Part shown: positions 45,946-53,244 of the stretch, one piece after another
Layout of the letters: each line of letters opens with the position of its first letter
How positions within the stretch are numbered: position 1 is the first letter of the stretch
From: Sporomusa silvacetica DSM 10669
Lineage (GTDB): Bacteria; Bacillota; Negativicutes; Sporomusales; Sporomusaceae
NCBI RefSeq assembly: GCF_002257705.1
Contig: NZ_LSLK01000054.1
Span: 1-64,000, forward strand
Direction: 5' to 3'
DNA length: 64,000 bases
The notes under the pieces: model-generated
The model's input: only the letters and a program-made list of their open reading frames with translations
Databases searched by the model: none
Told to the model about the DNA's origin: nothing
Translations under genes and position numbers: made by a program

Positions 45946-46324
45946 TTCTTTATCCTCCTTATATCAAAAGCATGTATAAAGGGCCTACATTTTCATTAAT
46001 GACCAGTCTGGAAGTGGTTCTATGCAGCTTAAAACAGTTAAAAGCCGGAAGCAACAAATATGTCCGTCTGGTCAAGAATTTTCGAAATGTGTACCTCGTC
46101 ATTACAGTTCATTGCCTAACATAACCCCTTGGCAGCTTCCCTACACCACGCCTGTATAATCAATGACCACGCGGGCCATTCTTTTTACCTCCATCTGCAC
46201 GATTTTTTAGCGATATTTTCTTTCGATATTATATTTGGTTCGGCAAAGATTTTTTGTAAATTTTTGTAATTATTTGGCTCTATTGGGTATTTCAGCAAAC
46301 CGCACTATTAGTTCTACCTTACTT

Positions 46325-46375
46325 TTTTTTTTTAGGCAAGCAATTTGGTGTAAGTTGCATTTATTTTGTCATGAA
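46325..46375. repeat. Second copy of the regulator/promoter block
   Basis: The block matches 45305-45357 with a few mismatches. Shared parts include AATTTGGT, TAAGTTGCATTTAT and TGTCATGAA. It sits about 380 bp upstream of the LytTR gene. It is either a second LytTR binding site or the trace of a duplicated regulator gene. Confidence 0.55.
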
Positions 46376-46599
46376 ATGACAAATAATAGGGGGTTTTTTA
46401 CATATAACTCTTAATTGAGTGTTGCTGCTGGCGCATACTGTCCAGAATTTGACGATGGTATTTGTCCCCAAGCTGCCGAGGGTGTTGTCTCCCATCCCCG
46501 CCAGCCTTGGTTTTTAAGCTAGCTAGTTCCCTTTGAATCACCAGGCTAACCATACAAAAATCATCTGCCCAATTAGTAATATTACTGCTGCTGTCCAGT

Positions 46600-46935
46600 T
46601 TGGCTATCGTGGCAAAGTGGTGGATATGGGTGCTCTTAGTTATGCCTTCAGTCATCGTACTACCACGGATATTTCTTAAGCCACGAGGCCTGGAAAACAG
46701 ATTATGTCTGGCGGGCCGCAAACAGATTCTTCGCAAAATACAGCAACTGGCTTATACCACGCAAAAGCCGATATTGGTCAGCCATGATGATACCATTTCC
46801 GAAAAGACCAAGCCCTCGTCACAGGCCAAGCGTCCAATCGAAGAAACCGCCTTTCATCACTCTCATCTGAATAACAAAAAGTTATGGGGCCATCAAACTA
46901 TTCTCTTGCCACAATTTTTTCCAGGTTTAAAGTAG
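46600..46935 (+). pseudogene. Transposase remnant (DDE family)
   Basis: The frame contains LVSHDDTISEKTKPSS and FHHSHLNNKKLWGHQ, a conserved stretch of IS4/IS701-type DDE transposases. The flanking residues do not fit, the start is arbitrary and the rest of the protein is absent. No clear terminal inverted repeats were found. It marks past insertion activity in the 46-47.8 kb stretch. Confidence 0.5.
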
Positions 46936-47839
46936 CTTAGGAATAGGTCTATCTGCCAACTGTTAATTTTTGTTAGTGATTTTGCTCCTTTAGAGTTTTT
47001 TAGCAAAGAAACTGCGCTGAAACATGAGGCTCAAAAATCTGTTACCCCAATATGGATTTCCTGTTTTTCAGCCGGTAACCATCACCTACCATGTTGAAAA
47101 TTTCGCACCGATACACCAGTTAATTCCTTCGGAGTAGGCTCCGTCAAGGGAAAGGATCAAGGCTTCCAGGTCGACTTTGCAGGCTGCGAGGTTTTCATAG
47201 TGTTGTTTAATCACCTTCACTTTTCCGGCTTGTTCGGGGCAATATAACCCCCTCAATGGCCAGTTGTAGCGCTATAAAATTCGCTGGCGACAGCCTCTTT
47301 TTGACCAAAAAAACAATCTACCCACCTCATTAAATTACATATACTGTAAATCAGGACAAAAATGGGCACACAAAAATAGAGGAAGATTTCCTCTTAAATT
47401 TTGTGTGCCCGTATGTTCTTTATGCCATTTTCAGCGAATGTAGATAAAACCCATGTTTTCAATCTTTTCAACTGGTTCCGTCGATTAATTTTCTTAGTGC
47501 GACAGCCCCTTGTTTATTCTCTTCAGTCTTGGCGCACGGGACAGAATTGTTGACACTTACTGTGAAATTATGTTAGTAATTTTGCTCATTTATAAGGATA
47601 AAGAATTTTTAAGTCAATTCATGTTGAAATATATGCAATTCACATCATAGAACTTGTTCGGAAACTGCTAGTAAATTATACTAATTAAGAAAACTTTGTA
47701 ATCAGAGACGTATAGACATTGTCATGTTTGGCGGAGATGCGGCCAAATAGTAATAACTGGTGGTTCGCCAACAGTTTGTTATGGTAGGTGATTTTGTTGA
47801 AAATATGACAAAAAAATCGATGAAGGGAGGTGATACAAT
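46936..47839. other. Non-coding stretch with relics and a long hairpin
   Basis: No intact gene is supported. A very stable inverted repeat lies at 47364-47410 (GGGCACACAAAA arms with an inner GAGGAA/TTCCTC stem). A 22-bp motif starting GTTAGT and containing ATTTTGCTC occurs at 46972-46993 and 47572-47593, and may be the edge of a vanished mobile element. Reading the minus strand near 47100-47260 gives gene-like but broken frames. Confidence 0.45.
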
Positions 47840-47974
47840 ATGAAAAAGCAATGGGCTGAGCCTAAAATGACTGAAGTTTCAGTTAGAATGGCGGAAGGTG
47901 CATGGCAAAAAATAGGACAATGGGCCGATGACAAATCTCCTGAGCCACATGACCATGTATGGTGTCCCAATTGA
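47840..47974 (+). CDS. Orphan lasso-like precursor, paralogue of the cluster precursor
   Basis: This 44-residue ORF starts MKKQWAEPKMTEVSVRMAEG, continues AWQKIGQWADD and ends EPHDHVWCPN. It shares the leader 'MKK.W..P...E.SV.M', an aligned core 'K(L/I)G...D' and the 'HD.V.C' tail with the precursor at 23042. The ribosome binding site GGGAGGTGAT is the same. The bases just upstream still read KGGDTI-stop, the exact C-terminus of the B2 peptidase, so this copy derives from a B2-A junction. No processing genes are next to it. Core position 1 would be Gln and there is only one Cys, so its product may differ. Confidence 0.7.
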   Translation: MKKQWAEPKMTEVSVRMAEGAWQKIGQWADDKSPEPHDHVWCPN

Positions 47975-48068
47975 CAGTCATAAATTTAAAAATGTTTGCA
48001 TTATTATGAAATATGGATAATGACCTGTAGATCATTATCTGGAAAATATTAGCAAAGGAGCGTTTTTT

Positions 48069-48419
48069 TTGACAGCGAGTAACAAACGAACACTACTGCT
48101 TATCATTTTTACTTGTATTTTAACATTCCTACTTTTCTTAGGCAGTGTCAATGCCAGTAACGGTTACCCTATTTCCGGGAAAATAACCGATTCTAGTTTA
48201 AAACCGATTGTGGGAGCAAAAATAGTATTTGAAATGGATGGCGGAAAAAATATCGTATATATTTCAAAAACTAACGCCAGAGGCAATTATGAAGTAAATG
48301 TGCCTGAGAAAAATAAATTCTACTGGGTAACTATCGGCAAAGACGGTCATAAAACGTATCGCGGAAAAGTTTATTTATCGGAAGAGACATTGGTTTTTGA
48401 TTTTAACTTAAATAGATAA
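48069..48419 (+). CDS. Small secreted protein with carboxypeptidase-regulatory-like domain
   Basis: This 116-residue protein starts at a TTG at 48069 behind AAAGGAG. A signal peptide (RTLLLIIFTCILTFLLFLGS) is followed by one beta-sandwich CarboxypepD_reg-like domain (YPISGKITDSSLKPIVGAKI, NARGNYEVNVPEKN). Such domains bind or stabilise in surface proteins. It follows the orphan precursor by about 95 bp in the same direction, which may or may not be meaningful. Confidence 0.7.
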   Translation: MTASNKRTLLLIIFTCILTFLLFLGSVNASNGYPISGKITDSSLKPIVGAKIVFEMDGGKNIVYISKTNARGNYEVNVPEKNKFYWVTIGKDGHKTYRGKVYLSEETLVFDFNLNR

Positions 48420-48492
48420 GAAACCAAATTCAAAAGGGACAGGGACATTATCTCTGCACAAAAAATGGTGATATACTGGTAGCGAAGTCGAA

Positions 48493-48852
48493 GTGAGAAT
48501 AGATATAGATGTCAAGACAAGCGCGAGAAAAAAGCGAAATTTGGTAGATAGAAATTCTTACTCTGCGTCAGATACTTTTGCCGCCTTTTGTAAATCAACC
48601 AAATTTGCAACTGTTGTAGGTGAAAAAACAGGGGGAGCTAATCTTGGCAATACATACTCGGAAGATATTGCTATAACAGCAGCCGAGATGATTGGCGCCA
48701 CCAGCGGCCTGGGCTGGTATGTAAAATACTTCTCTGACTTTGCTGATTATCCAAGAGTCGTTGCCGGGATTATTGTCATCGGTGCAGTCGTGCTGACAAT
48801 AATGACCTTATACCATCGGTTGACCAGCTACCTGCTGCGCTGGCGGAAGTAA
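48493..48852 (+). pseudogene. Chimera: S41 protease fragment fused to ABC permease 3' end
   Basis: The first half encodes VDRNSYSASDTFAAF and ATVVGEKTGG, the catalytic-serine region of a C-terminal-processing (S41) protease. At 48674 the frame switches to the end of a SsuC-type permease. For 103 bp (48674-48776) it is identical to 15938-16040. The rest to the stop is similar but diverged, mostly at third codon positions. Neither half could work. This is a recombination scar. Confidence 0.8.
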
Positions 48853-48882
48853 TGCAAAACTAGGATTAACCCCTGATCAAAG

Positions 48883-48915
48883 AAAGAGACCAGTTCACGG
48901 AACACTGGTCTCTTT
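48883..48915. terminator. Bidirectional intrinsic terminator
   Basis: AAAGAGACCAGT and ACTGGTCTCTTT pair over 12 bp with a 9-bp loop. On the minus strand it is followed by CTTTGATC, on the plus by CCTTTC. It lies just after the CFPR-repeat gene and the chimera. Confidence 0.75.
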
Positions 48916-48921
48916 CCTTTC

Positions 48922-49194
48922 TTATCGACGAGGAAAACACTGTCTGGGGAAACACTGACGGGGGAAACATTGTCTCGGGAAGCAAAATCTAGGGAAGCAT
49001 TGACGCGGGAAGCATTGACGGGGAAAACAGAATCTGGGGAAGCACTGACGGGGAAAACAAAACCGGCGCGGATTACAAAACCTTGGAAAACAACCAAACG
49101 GGAAGCATTGACGATAATCATTGGATTCTGATTCCTCAATCTCTTCAGCATCCCATTCTTCAATTTCAGGAGATTCCCAGTCATCTCTTGGCAC
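48922..49194 (-). CDS. CFPR pentapeptide-repeat protein
   Basis: This is a 90-residue protein. An acidic N-terminal third (PRDDWESPEIEEWDAEEIEE) is followed by about twelve tandem units of the form C-F-P-R-(Q/F), for example CFPRQCFPRFCFPRQ, giving 12 cysteines and a strongly basic C-terminus. The DNA shows 15-bp repeats. The GTG at 49194 is preferred because it has AGAGGGG nine bases upstream; the ATG three codons earlier has none. I know no family. It could be a spore-coat or metal-binding protein, or a multi-core RiPP precursor. It ends close to a terminator. Confidence 0.65.
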   Translation of the reverse strand: MPRDDWESPEIEEWDAEEIEESESNDYRQCFPFGCFPRFCNPRRFCFPRQCFPRFCFPRQCFPRQCFPRFCFPRQCFPRQCFPRQCFPRR

Positions 49195-49357
49195 TATACT
49201 CATCCCCTCTTAATGAATTGCCGTAATTAAGAAAGTCACGGCTATTACATAATATGGATAACTGCCTTCAAGTGACACTCTTTGATTTTGGTATAGGTAA
49301 ATATATTCGAAACGACAGCATATCCCTTTACGGGAATGCGCTGCCGCTATGTTCACA

Positions 49358-50431
49358 CTATTTTTTCTTCCGCTTGATGCAGTCAACAAATGCCTCCAGT
49401 CTAGTGAGAACACCAACATCGCTGGCGTGTTCATCAACACTTAATGACAGTAAGGGCAAATTAAAGTCCTGCGCAATATTTTTGAGTGCATATTGAGCAA
49501 CTATTTCAGGCATACAGCCAAAAGGATATACGTGGATAATCCCGTCATAACCGTGCTGGGCGCACCATAACGTACTTCCTACTGATTTTAGCCCATCACC
49601 GCCAACATGATGATTAAGATAGGGCCTGGCCTGCTTCTGGTACGCGCTCTCCTCATTATATAGCCCCAGAGAGCTCAATAATGTGTTGGAATAGACCCAC
49701 GCTCCTGTATTAACAAACTTTTTAACCTCTATACCTTGTTTAATCAATACGTCTTCCACTCTATAATTGACATACGGCTCAAGTAACAAATAAAATTCTC
49801 CAACTAAGCCAACTTTCGGCGGTTGACTATCATCATCTTCACTCAATGACCTTATCAATTGAATAACCCGATTTTGTTTATCCTTAACATCTCTAAAAGC
49901 GCGACAATCACGAAACTCTCCAGCTGCTTGGTTCGCTATATCAATGATTATATCCGGGGTAGTAGACCGTGATCCATAAAAATTTTTGGCATTGTTTATG
50001 GTATCAAGAGCTTTTAGTGTTTTTAACGCCATAGTAAGTTGTTTTACTATCTCCAAGCGACTGACCTCTGGAGCCACACTTTGTAAAAAGTGATATAACC
50101 CGGTGAGGAGATGGTTGGTATCAATGGTGTAAAATCCCACATCTTTAGTCTTGGAAAGCTGAATTTTTTGTACGGCACTATAAAAGCCAAAGCGACATTT
50201 CCCCGCACCACACATGGTTACAAATGTATCTGCACCCTTATCAATACTCTCCAGAAAATTACCCATGTTCATTTTATAAGGCAAACATACCCCTTCCGGC
50301 GAATACATTGAACCCAATTCAACCGTTTTCTTGGAAATTGCCGGAGCTTCAACAACTTCAACACCAAGGTTTGTCAGCATGTTGTAGACCGGTATACTAA
50401 GATAACCCATCTGAGGGTAACTTACCTTCAA
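49358..50431 (-). CDS. 2-hydroxyacyl-CoA dehydratase activase-related protein (DUF2229-like), subunit 2
   Basis: This 357-residue protein is of the CoA-enzyme activase/HgdB-related group (PQMGYLSIPVYNML, EGVCLPYKMNMGNF, MCGAGKCRFGFY, DEHASDVGVLTRLEAF). It starts at a TTG at 50431 behind AGGAGG. Cysteines in CLPYK and GAGKC fit a 4Fe-4S ligand set. It overlaps its partner gene by 35 bp and shares the C-terminal 'DEH....G..TR.EAF' block with it. The ASKHA ATPase subunit usually fused or adjacent is not in this stretch. Its substrate is unknown. Confidence 0.78.
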   Translation of the reverse strand: MKVSYPQMGYLSIPVYNMLTNLGVEVVEAPAISKKTVELGSMYSPEGVCLPYKMNMGNFLESIDKGADTFVTMCGAGKCRFGFYSAVQKIQLSKTKDVGFYTIDTNHLLTGLYHFLQSVAPEVSRLEIVKQLTMALKTLKALDTINNAKNFYGSRSTTPDIIIDIANQAAGEFRDCRAFRDVKDKQNRVIQLIRSLSEDDDSQPPKVGLVGEFYLLLEPYVNYRVEDVLIKQGIEVKKFVNTGAWVYSNTLLSSLGLYNEESAYQKQARPYLNHHVGGDGLKSVGSTLWCAQHGYDGIIHVYPFGCMPEIVAQYALKNIAQDFNLPLLSLSVDEHASDVGVLTRLEAFVDCIKRKKK

Positions 50432-51341
50432 GCTTTAACCTCCTTGCTACCATATCCCAAAAGGCTTCAACTCGCGTAATAAGTCCAGCATTGCCGGTAT
50501 GTTCGTCAATAGTAAGTACCATATGTGGTTTATTACTGGGCTTGAAAATATGATGCTCCAGATATTCGTTAACAAGCGAGTCAGGACCACAGCCAAAACT
50601 TGACACGATAATAACACCTGCAATATCGTCTTGTCCGCAGAAATACTGGGCAGCACCGGCGATTTTCATTGACAGCTGCCAATAAATATCTTGCTGAAAG
50701 GCTTTCGCTTCCTCATAAATTCTTTTGTTTGGCAAATCACTAGAGATAATAATCTCTACTTCCTGGGACTTGAAAAAGTTTTCAATATCGCTATTGAAGA
50801 AAACATCTTTTATTATGTAACTATGACCGATAATCGCGATTTTGGCCTTTGCCGGATGGCCAGATTGGATAGGGATAGTATTCTTCCATTGTTTAACGGC
50901 CTGACGGTAGGCCTGATGTCCGGTAAAATCAGACAACCCTAGCGGCTGACATATAGTATGAACGGCCTTTACTATTGTAGTAGCGGAGCTATTTTCAATA
51001 TTTGGACTAAGTAATTTCTCATTAGCCAACCTAAACGTATTTTGCACAATATCTGGTAAACCGGCAAGTTTTGCACAAAGATGATTATCCGGATAATACT
51101 GAGCGATACGAGGTACGAAGATATGACTGCAGGTGGTTAATAAGGATTCGACATGACCTAAGTAAACCTTCAATGGTATACATGATTCATCGATGGCCAG
51201 CGACATCCCCCGGTCTAAAATTTGTTTATTGGTCTTACCGGAAAGAGCTACTGGAACCCCGATGTTCTGAAAGAAGTCCAGCCATAAACTGCCGAACTCA
51301 TGGTATAGCAAAGCTTCAGGAATTCCGACTTTAACACTCAT
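50397..51341 (-). CDS. 2-hydroxyacyl-CoA dehydratase activase-related protein (DUF2229-like), subunit 1
   Basis: This 314-residue partner of the previous protein has VGIPEALLYHEFGSLWLDFF, DESCIPLKVYLGH, VSSFGCGPDSLVNEY and IDEHTGNAGLITRVEAF. I place the start at the ATG at 51341, behind AAGGTGAG. The two genes are always close in related anaerobes and probably form a two-component iron-sulfur protein. Confidence 0.77.
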   Translation of the reverse strand: MSVKVGIPEALLYHEFGSLWLDFFQNIGVPVALSGKTNKQILDRGMSLAIDESCIPLKVYLGHVESLLTTCSHIFVPRIAQYYPDNHLCAKLAGLPDIVQNTFRLANEKLLSPNIENSSATTIVKAVHTICQPLGLSDFTGHQAYRQAVKQWKNTIPIQSGHPAKAKIAIIGHSYIIKDVFFNSDIENFFKSQEVEIIISSDLPNKRIYEEAKAFQQDIYWQLSMKIAGAAQYFCGQDDIAGVIIVSSFGCGPDSLVNEYLEHHIFKPSNKPHMVLTIDEHTGNAGLITRVEAFWDMVARRLKLEGKLPSDGLS

Positions 51342-51379
51342 TTGTCTCACCTTGTCATATCTTAGTTTGGAGTAAGAAA

Positions 51380-51401
51380 GGAGGTAGTTCTACCTACCTC
51401 C
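51380..51401. terminator. Short bidirectional terminator hairpin
   Basis: GGAGGTAG and CTACCTCC pair perfectly around a 6-bp loop. TTTTTA follows on the plus strand and TTTCTTAC on the minus. It separates the DUF1657 and activase-related genes. Confidence 0.6.
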
Positions 51402-51407
51402 TTTTTA

Positions 51408-51614
51408 CTATTGTTGCTGATTACTTAATTTGGTTTCTGATGTACTACTTACACGACTATTGAGTTGTGCAATATGACGATCCATGTCTTGGGACATTTG
51501 CTCAAACATTGTCTGTGCACCTTGGTCGTCAGTAGATGTGGCAAAGGTTGCATACGTACCTTTGGCAGATTCAGCAGCAGCTAAAGCCTTCTCTAAGTCT
51601 TTTTTTACAGTCAT
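51408..51614 (-). CDS. DUF1657 domain protein
   Basis: This is a 68-residue protein (MTVKKDLEKALAAAESAKGT, then FATSTDDQGAQTMFEQMSQD). The family is small, helical and almost restricted to spore-forming Firmicutes, often in spoVA-type operons with DUF421. The start at 51614 has AGGAGG upstream at slightly long spacing. The longer frame to 51725 is not credible. Confidence 0.82.
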   Translation of the reverse strand: MTVKKDLEKALAAAESAKGTYATFATSTDDQGAQTMFEQMSQDMDRHIAQLNSRVSSTSETKLSNQQQ

Positions 51615-51811
51615 AACTAACACTAGCCTCCTAATTGGTAGTTTAATGATCCGTTTACTATTATTTAACAGATTGCCTTCTATTATAAGTGGAAATGTTT
51701 TACATTGGGAAGTATGAAGCACCAACCTCCCCCAAAGAGTAAATAGAGTTTGAGCTACTAGTTTAAGTCCAGGGGCATATACTTTAAAAACAGATTAAAT
51801 GGAGGTTACCT

Positions 51812-52231
51812 GTGATATTCTTATATGCCTTTCTTGCGGTTCTTTGCCTAGGTTCAGCGCCATTATTCGGTAAATCCGCCCTTGACAATATTAATCCTGT
51901 CACTACTCTGGTAATCCGAACATTCATCGCCACCGGTCTTGTTAGTATCTGGCTGCTGCTTACGAAAACCTATATTGAATTTTCTTCTTTATCCTTATCC
52001 AGCTGGTTAATGATCAGTATGGAAGCACTTTTAGCAGCTGTCTTAGGTGAATTGGCTTATTTCTACGCACTTGAAAAAGGCGATGTTTATGAGATTGCAG
52101 TCCTCATGTCCTGCGCTCCGCTCGTCACAATTATTTTAGGCAATGTATTTCTGAGTCAGCCTTTGTCCCTAAGACAGCTTATTGGTGCTCTTGTTGTAAC
52201 AATCGGTCTGGTAATTTTATGTGGCGATTAA
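51812..52231 (+). CDS. Half-size EamA/DMT-family transporter
   Basis: This 139-residue membrane protein has four to five hydrophobic segments and a single EamA unit (FLAVLCLGSAPLFGKSALDN, IRTFIATGLVSIWLLL). The start is a GTG at 51812 behind TGGAGG. Full-length family members have two such units in one chain, so this one probably works as a dimer. Confidence 0.82.
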   Translation: MIFLYAFLAVLCLGSAPLFGKSALDNINPVTTLVIRTFIATGLVSIWLLLTKTYIEFSSLSLSSWLMISMEALLAAVLGELAYFYALEKGDVYEIAVLMSCAPLVTIILGNVFLSQPLSLRQLIGALVVTIGLVILCGD

Positions 52232-52241
52232 ACCTGGCAAG

Positions 52242-52961
52242 TTATTCGTCACTATTCTTGTTACTATAGTTTGAGGGAGTCTTACGATTAACAAACAGTT
52301 GCCCTTTGGAGTCAATCCCGGCATAGGTTACCTCAGATATATCGTGGATGCTTCTCTCGCCTAATTGTTGTTCCAACCAGGCTTTAGAACGGTTTTGTCT
52401 ATCTAAATTCCGCTCAATGATTACTCCATCCATGATTAATTCCACCGGAAACACAGGATCAGGCAAGTGAATATTAAAATCACTTTTCGTTAAAGGCTGA
52501 TAATCAGTCTTTTTTATTACACTCAACTTTCCTGTAGTTTCTAAAATAGCGTATTGTACTTCGGCAGGATCTAAGACCCCTTGCTCGCGCAACTGTCCAT
52601 TTAACTCATCTAAATCGTAGCGCAGGTTATGCATGTTTTCTTCAACAATACTTCCGTTCTCTATCACAATTGTTGGCGATCCATCCATCAATTTCCGCAG
52701 AGGCCGACTTTTTAGCGTAACCACTGATACTGCGTAGGTAAGGGCCACAAATAAGACAAGGTCATAGAAATGGCTCCACACTTTATCGACATCTGCTGCT
52801 GCAATGTTGGCAGCAAGCGAACCAATGGTAATACCACTTATGTATTCATAGAATGTCAGTTGCCCGACCTGCGTTTTACCAAGTATTCGAGTAAAAATTA
52901 GTAGACCTACGAATACTAGCGAGGTCTGCCAAGTATCGCGAAGAAGTTCCTGCAATTCCAT
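52242..52961 (-). CDS. DUF421 membrane protein (YetF family)
   Basis: This 239-residue protein has three N-terminal hydrophobic segments and two soluble DUF421 modules (FYEYISGITIGSLAANIAAA, RKLMDGSPTIVIENG). It is common in Bacillus and Clostridia, often next to DUF1657 and spoVA genes, and linked to spore membranes. The ATG follows AAAGGAGG. It converges with the EamA gene. Confidence 0.85.
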   Translation of the reverse strand: MELQELLRDTWQTSLVFVGLLIFTRILGKTQVGQLTFYEYISGITIGSLAANIAAADVDKVWSHFYDLVLFVALTYAVSVVTLKSRPLRKLMDGSPTIVIENGSIVEENMHNLRYDLDELNGQLREQGVLDPAEVQYAILETTGKLSVIKKTDYQPLTKSDFNIHLPDPVFPVELIMDGVIIERNLDRQNRSKAWLEQQLGERSIHDISEVTYAGIDSKGQLFVNRKTPSNYSNKNSDE

Positions 52962-53076
52962 AATTTTTCCTCCTTTGTGAACCCGTACGTAGTATAGGTT
53001 GCACTAAGCGCAAGGAAGATATGTTACTATTCTCATGAATTAATTAAGTAGAACAAATTTCCATGAAAAAACAAAC

Positions 53077-53153
53077 AAGGCGCGTCACCACGTCAAGACA
53101 TGACAACCAACCCTCAGCGAGGAATGGTTTCAAGCCTGACGCAAACGCGCCTT
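53077..53153 (-). terminator. 77-nt nested hairpin after ileS
   Basis: On the minus strand AAGGCGCGT pairs with ACGCGCCTT. Inside, CGTCA/TGACG, AACCA/TGGTT and CCTC/GAGG stems stack in order. It is followed by GTTTGTTTTTTC. It lies about 90 bp past the ileS stop. It could be an elaborate terminator or a small structured RNA. Confidence 0.45.
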
Positions 53154-53244
53154 TATCTCCAAATAAGTGTACTCTCAAACTGCTGATTATTATAGCCTTC
53201 CAGAGCACGGTGTTAATCGGCTGCCTAATCCAATGCCTGAAGGG

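Noticed and set aside
45990..46170. Possible IS1634-type transposase N-terminus (reads KYVRLVKNFRN)
   Set aside because: Only about a dozen residues fit and frames are broken, too little to call.
46398..46736. 112-codon minus-strand ORF
   Set aside because: No family or ribosome binding site was found, and it is opposite the transposase remnant.
48922..49100. CRISPR-like array
   Set aside because: The repeats are 15 bp, contiguous and in frame with a protein. There are no spacers and no cas genes.
48828..49184. Alternative minus-strand frame over the CFPR gene (118 codons)
   Set aside because: It also shows repeats because the DNA is repetitive, but it has no ribosome binding site and runs through the terminator. 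The CFPR frame has both a start signal and a stop before the terminator.
53077..53153. Integron attC site or SRP/6S RNA
   Set aside because: The fold is similar in size, but the attC core sites (RYYYAAC/GTTRRRY) and the SRP GGAA loop pattern are absent.
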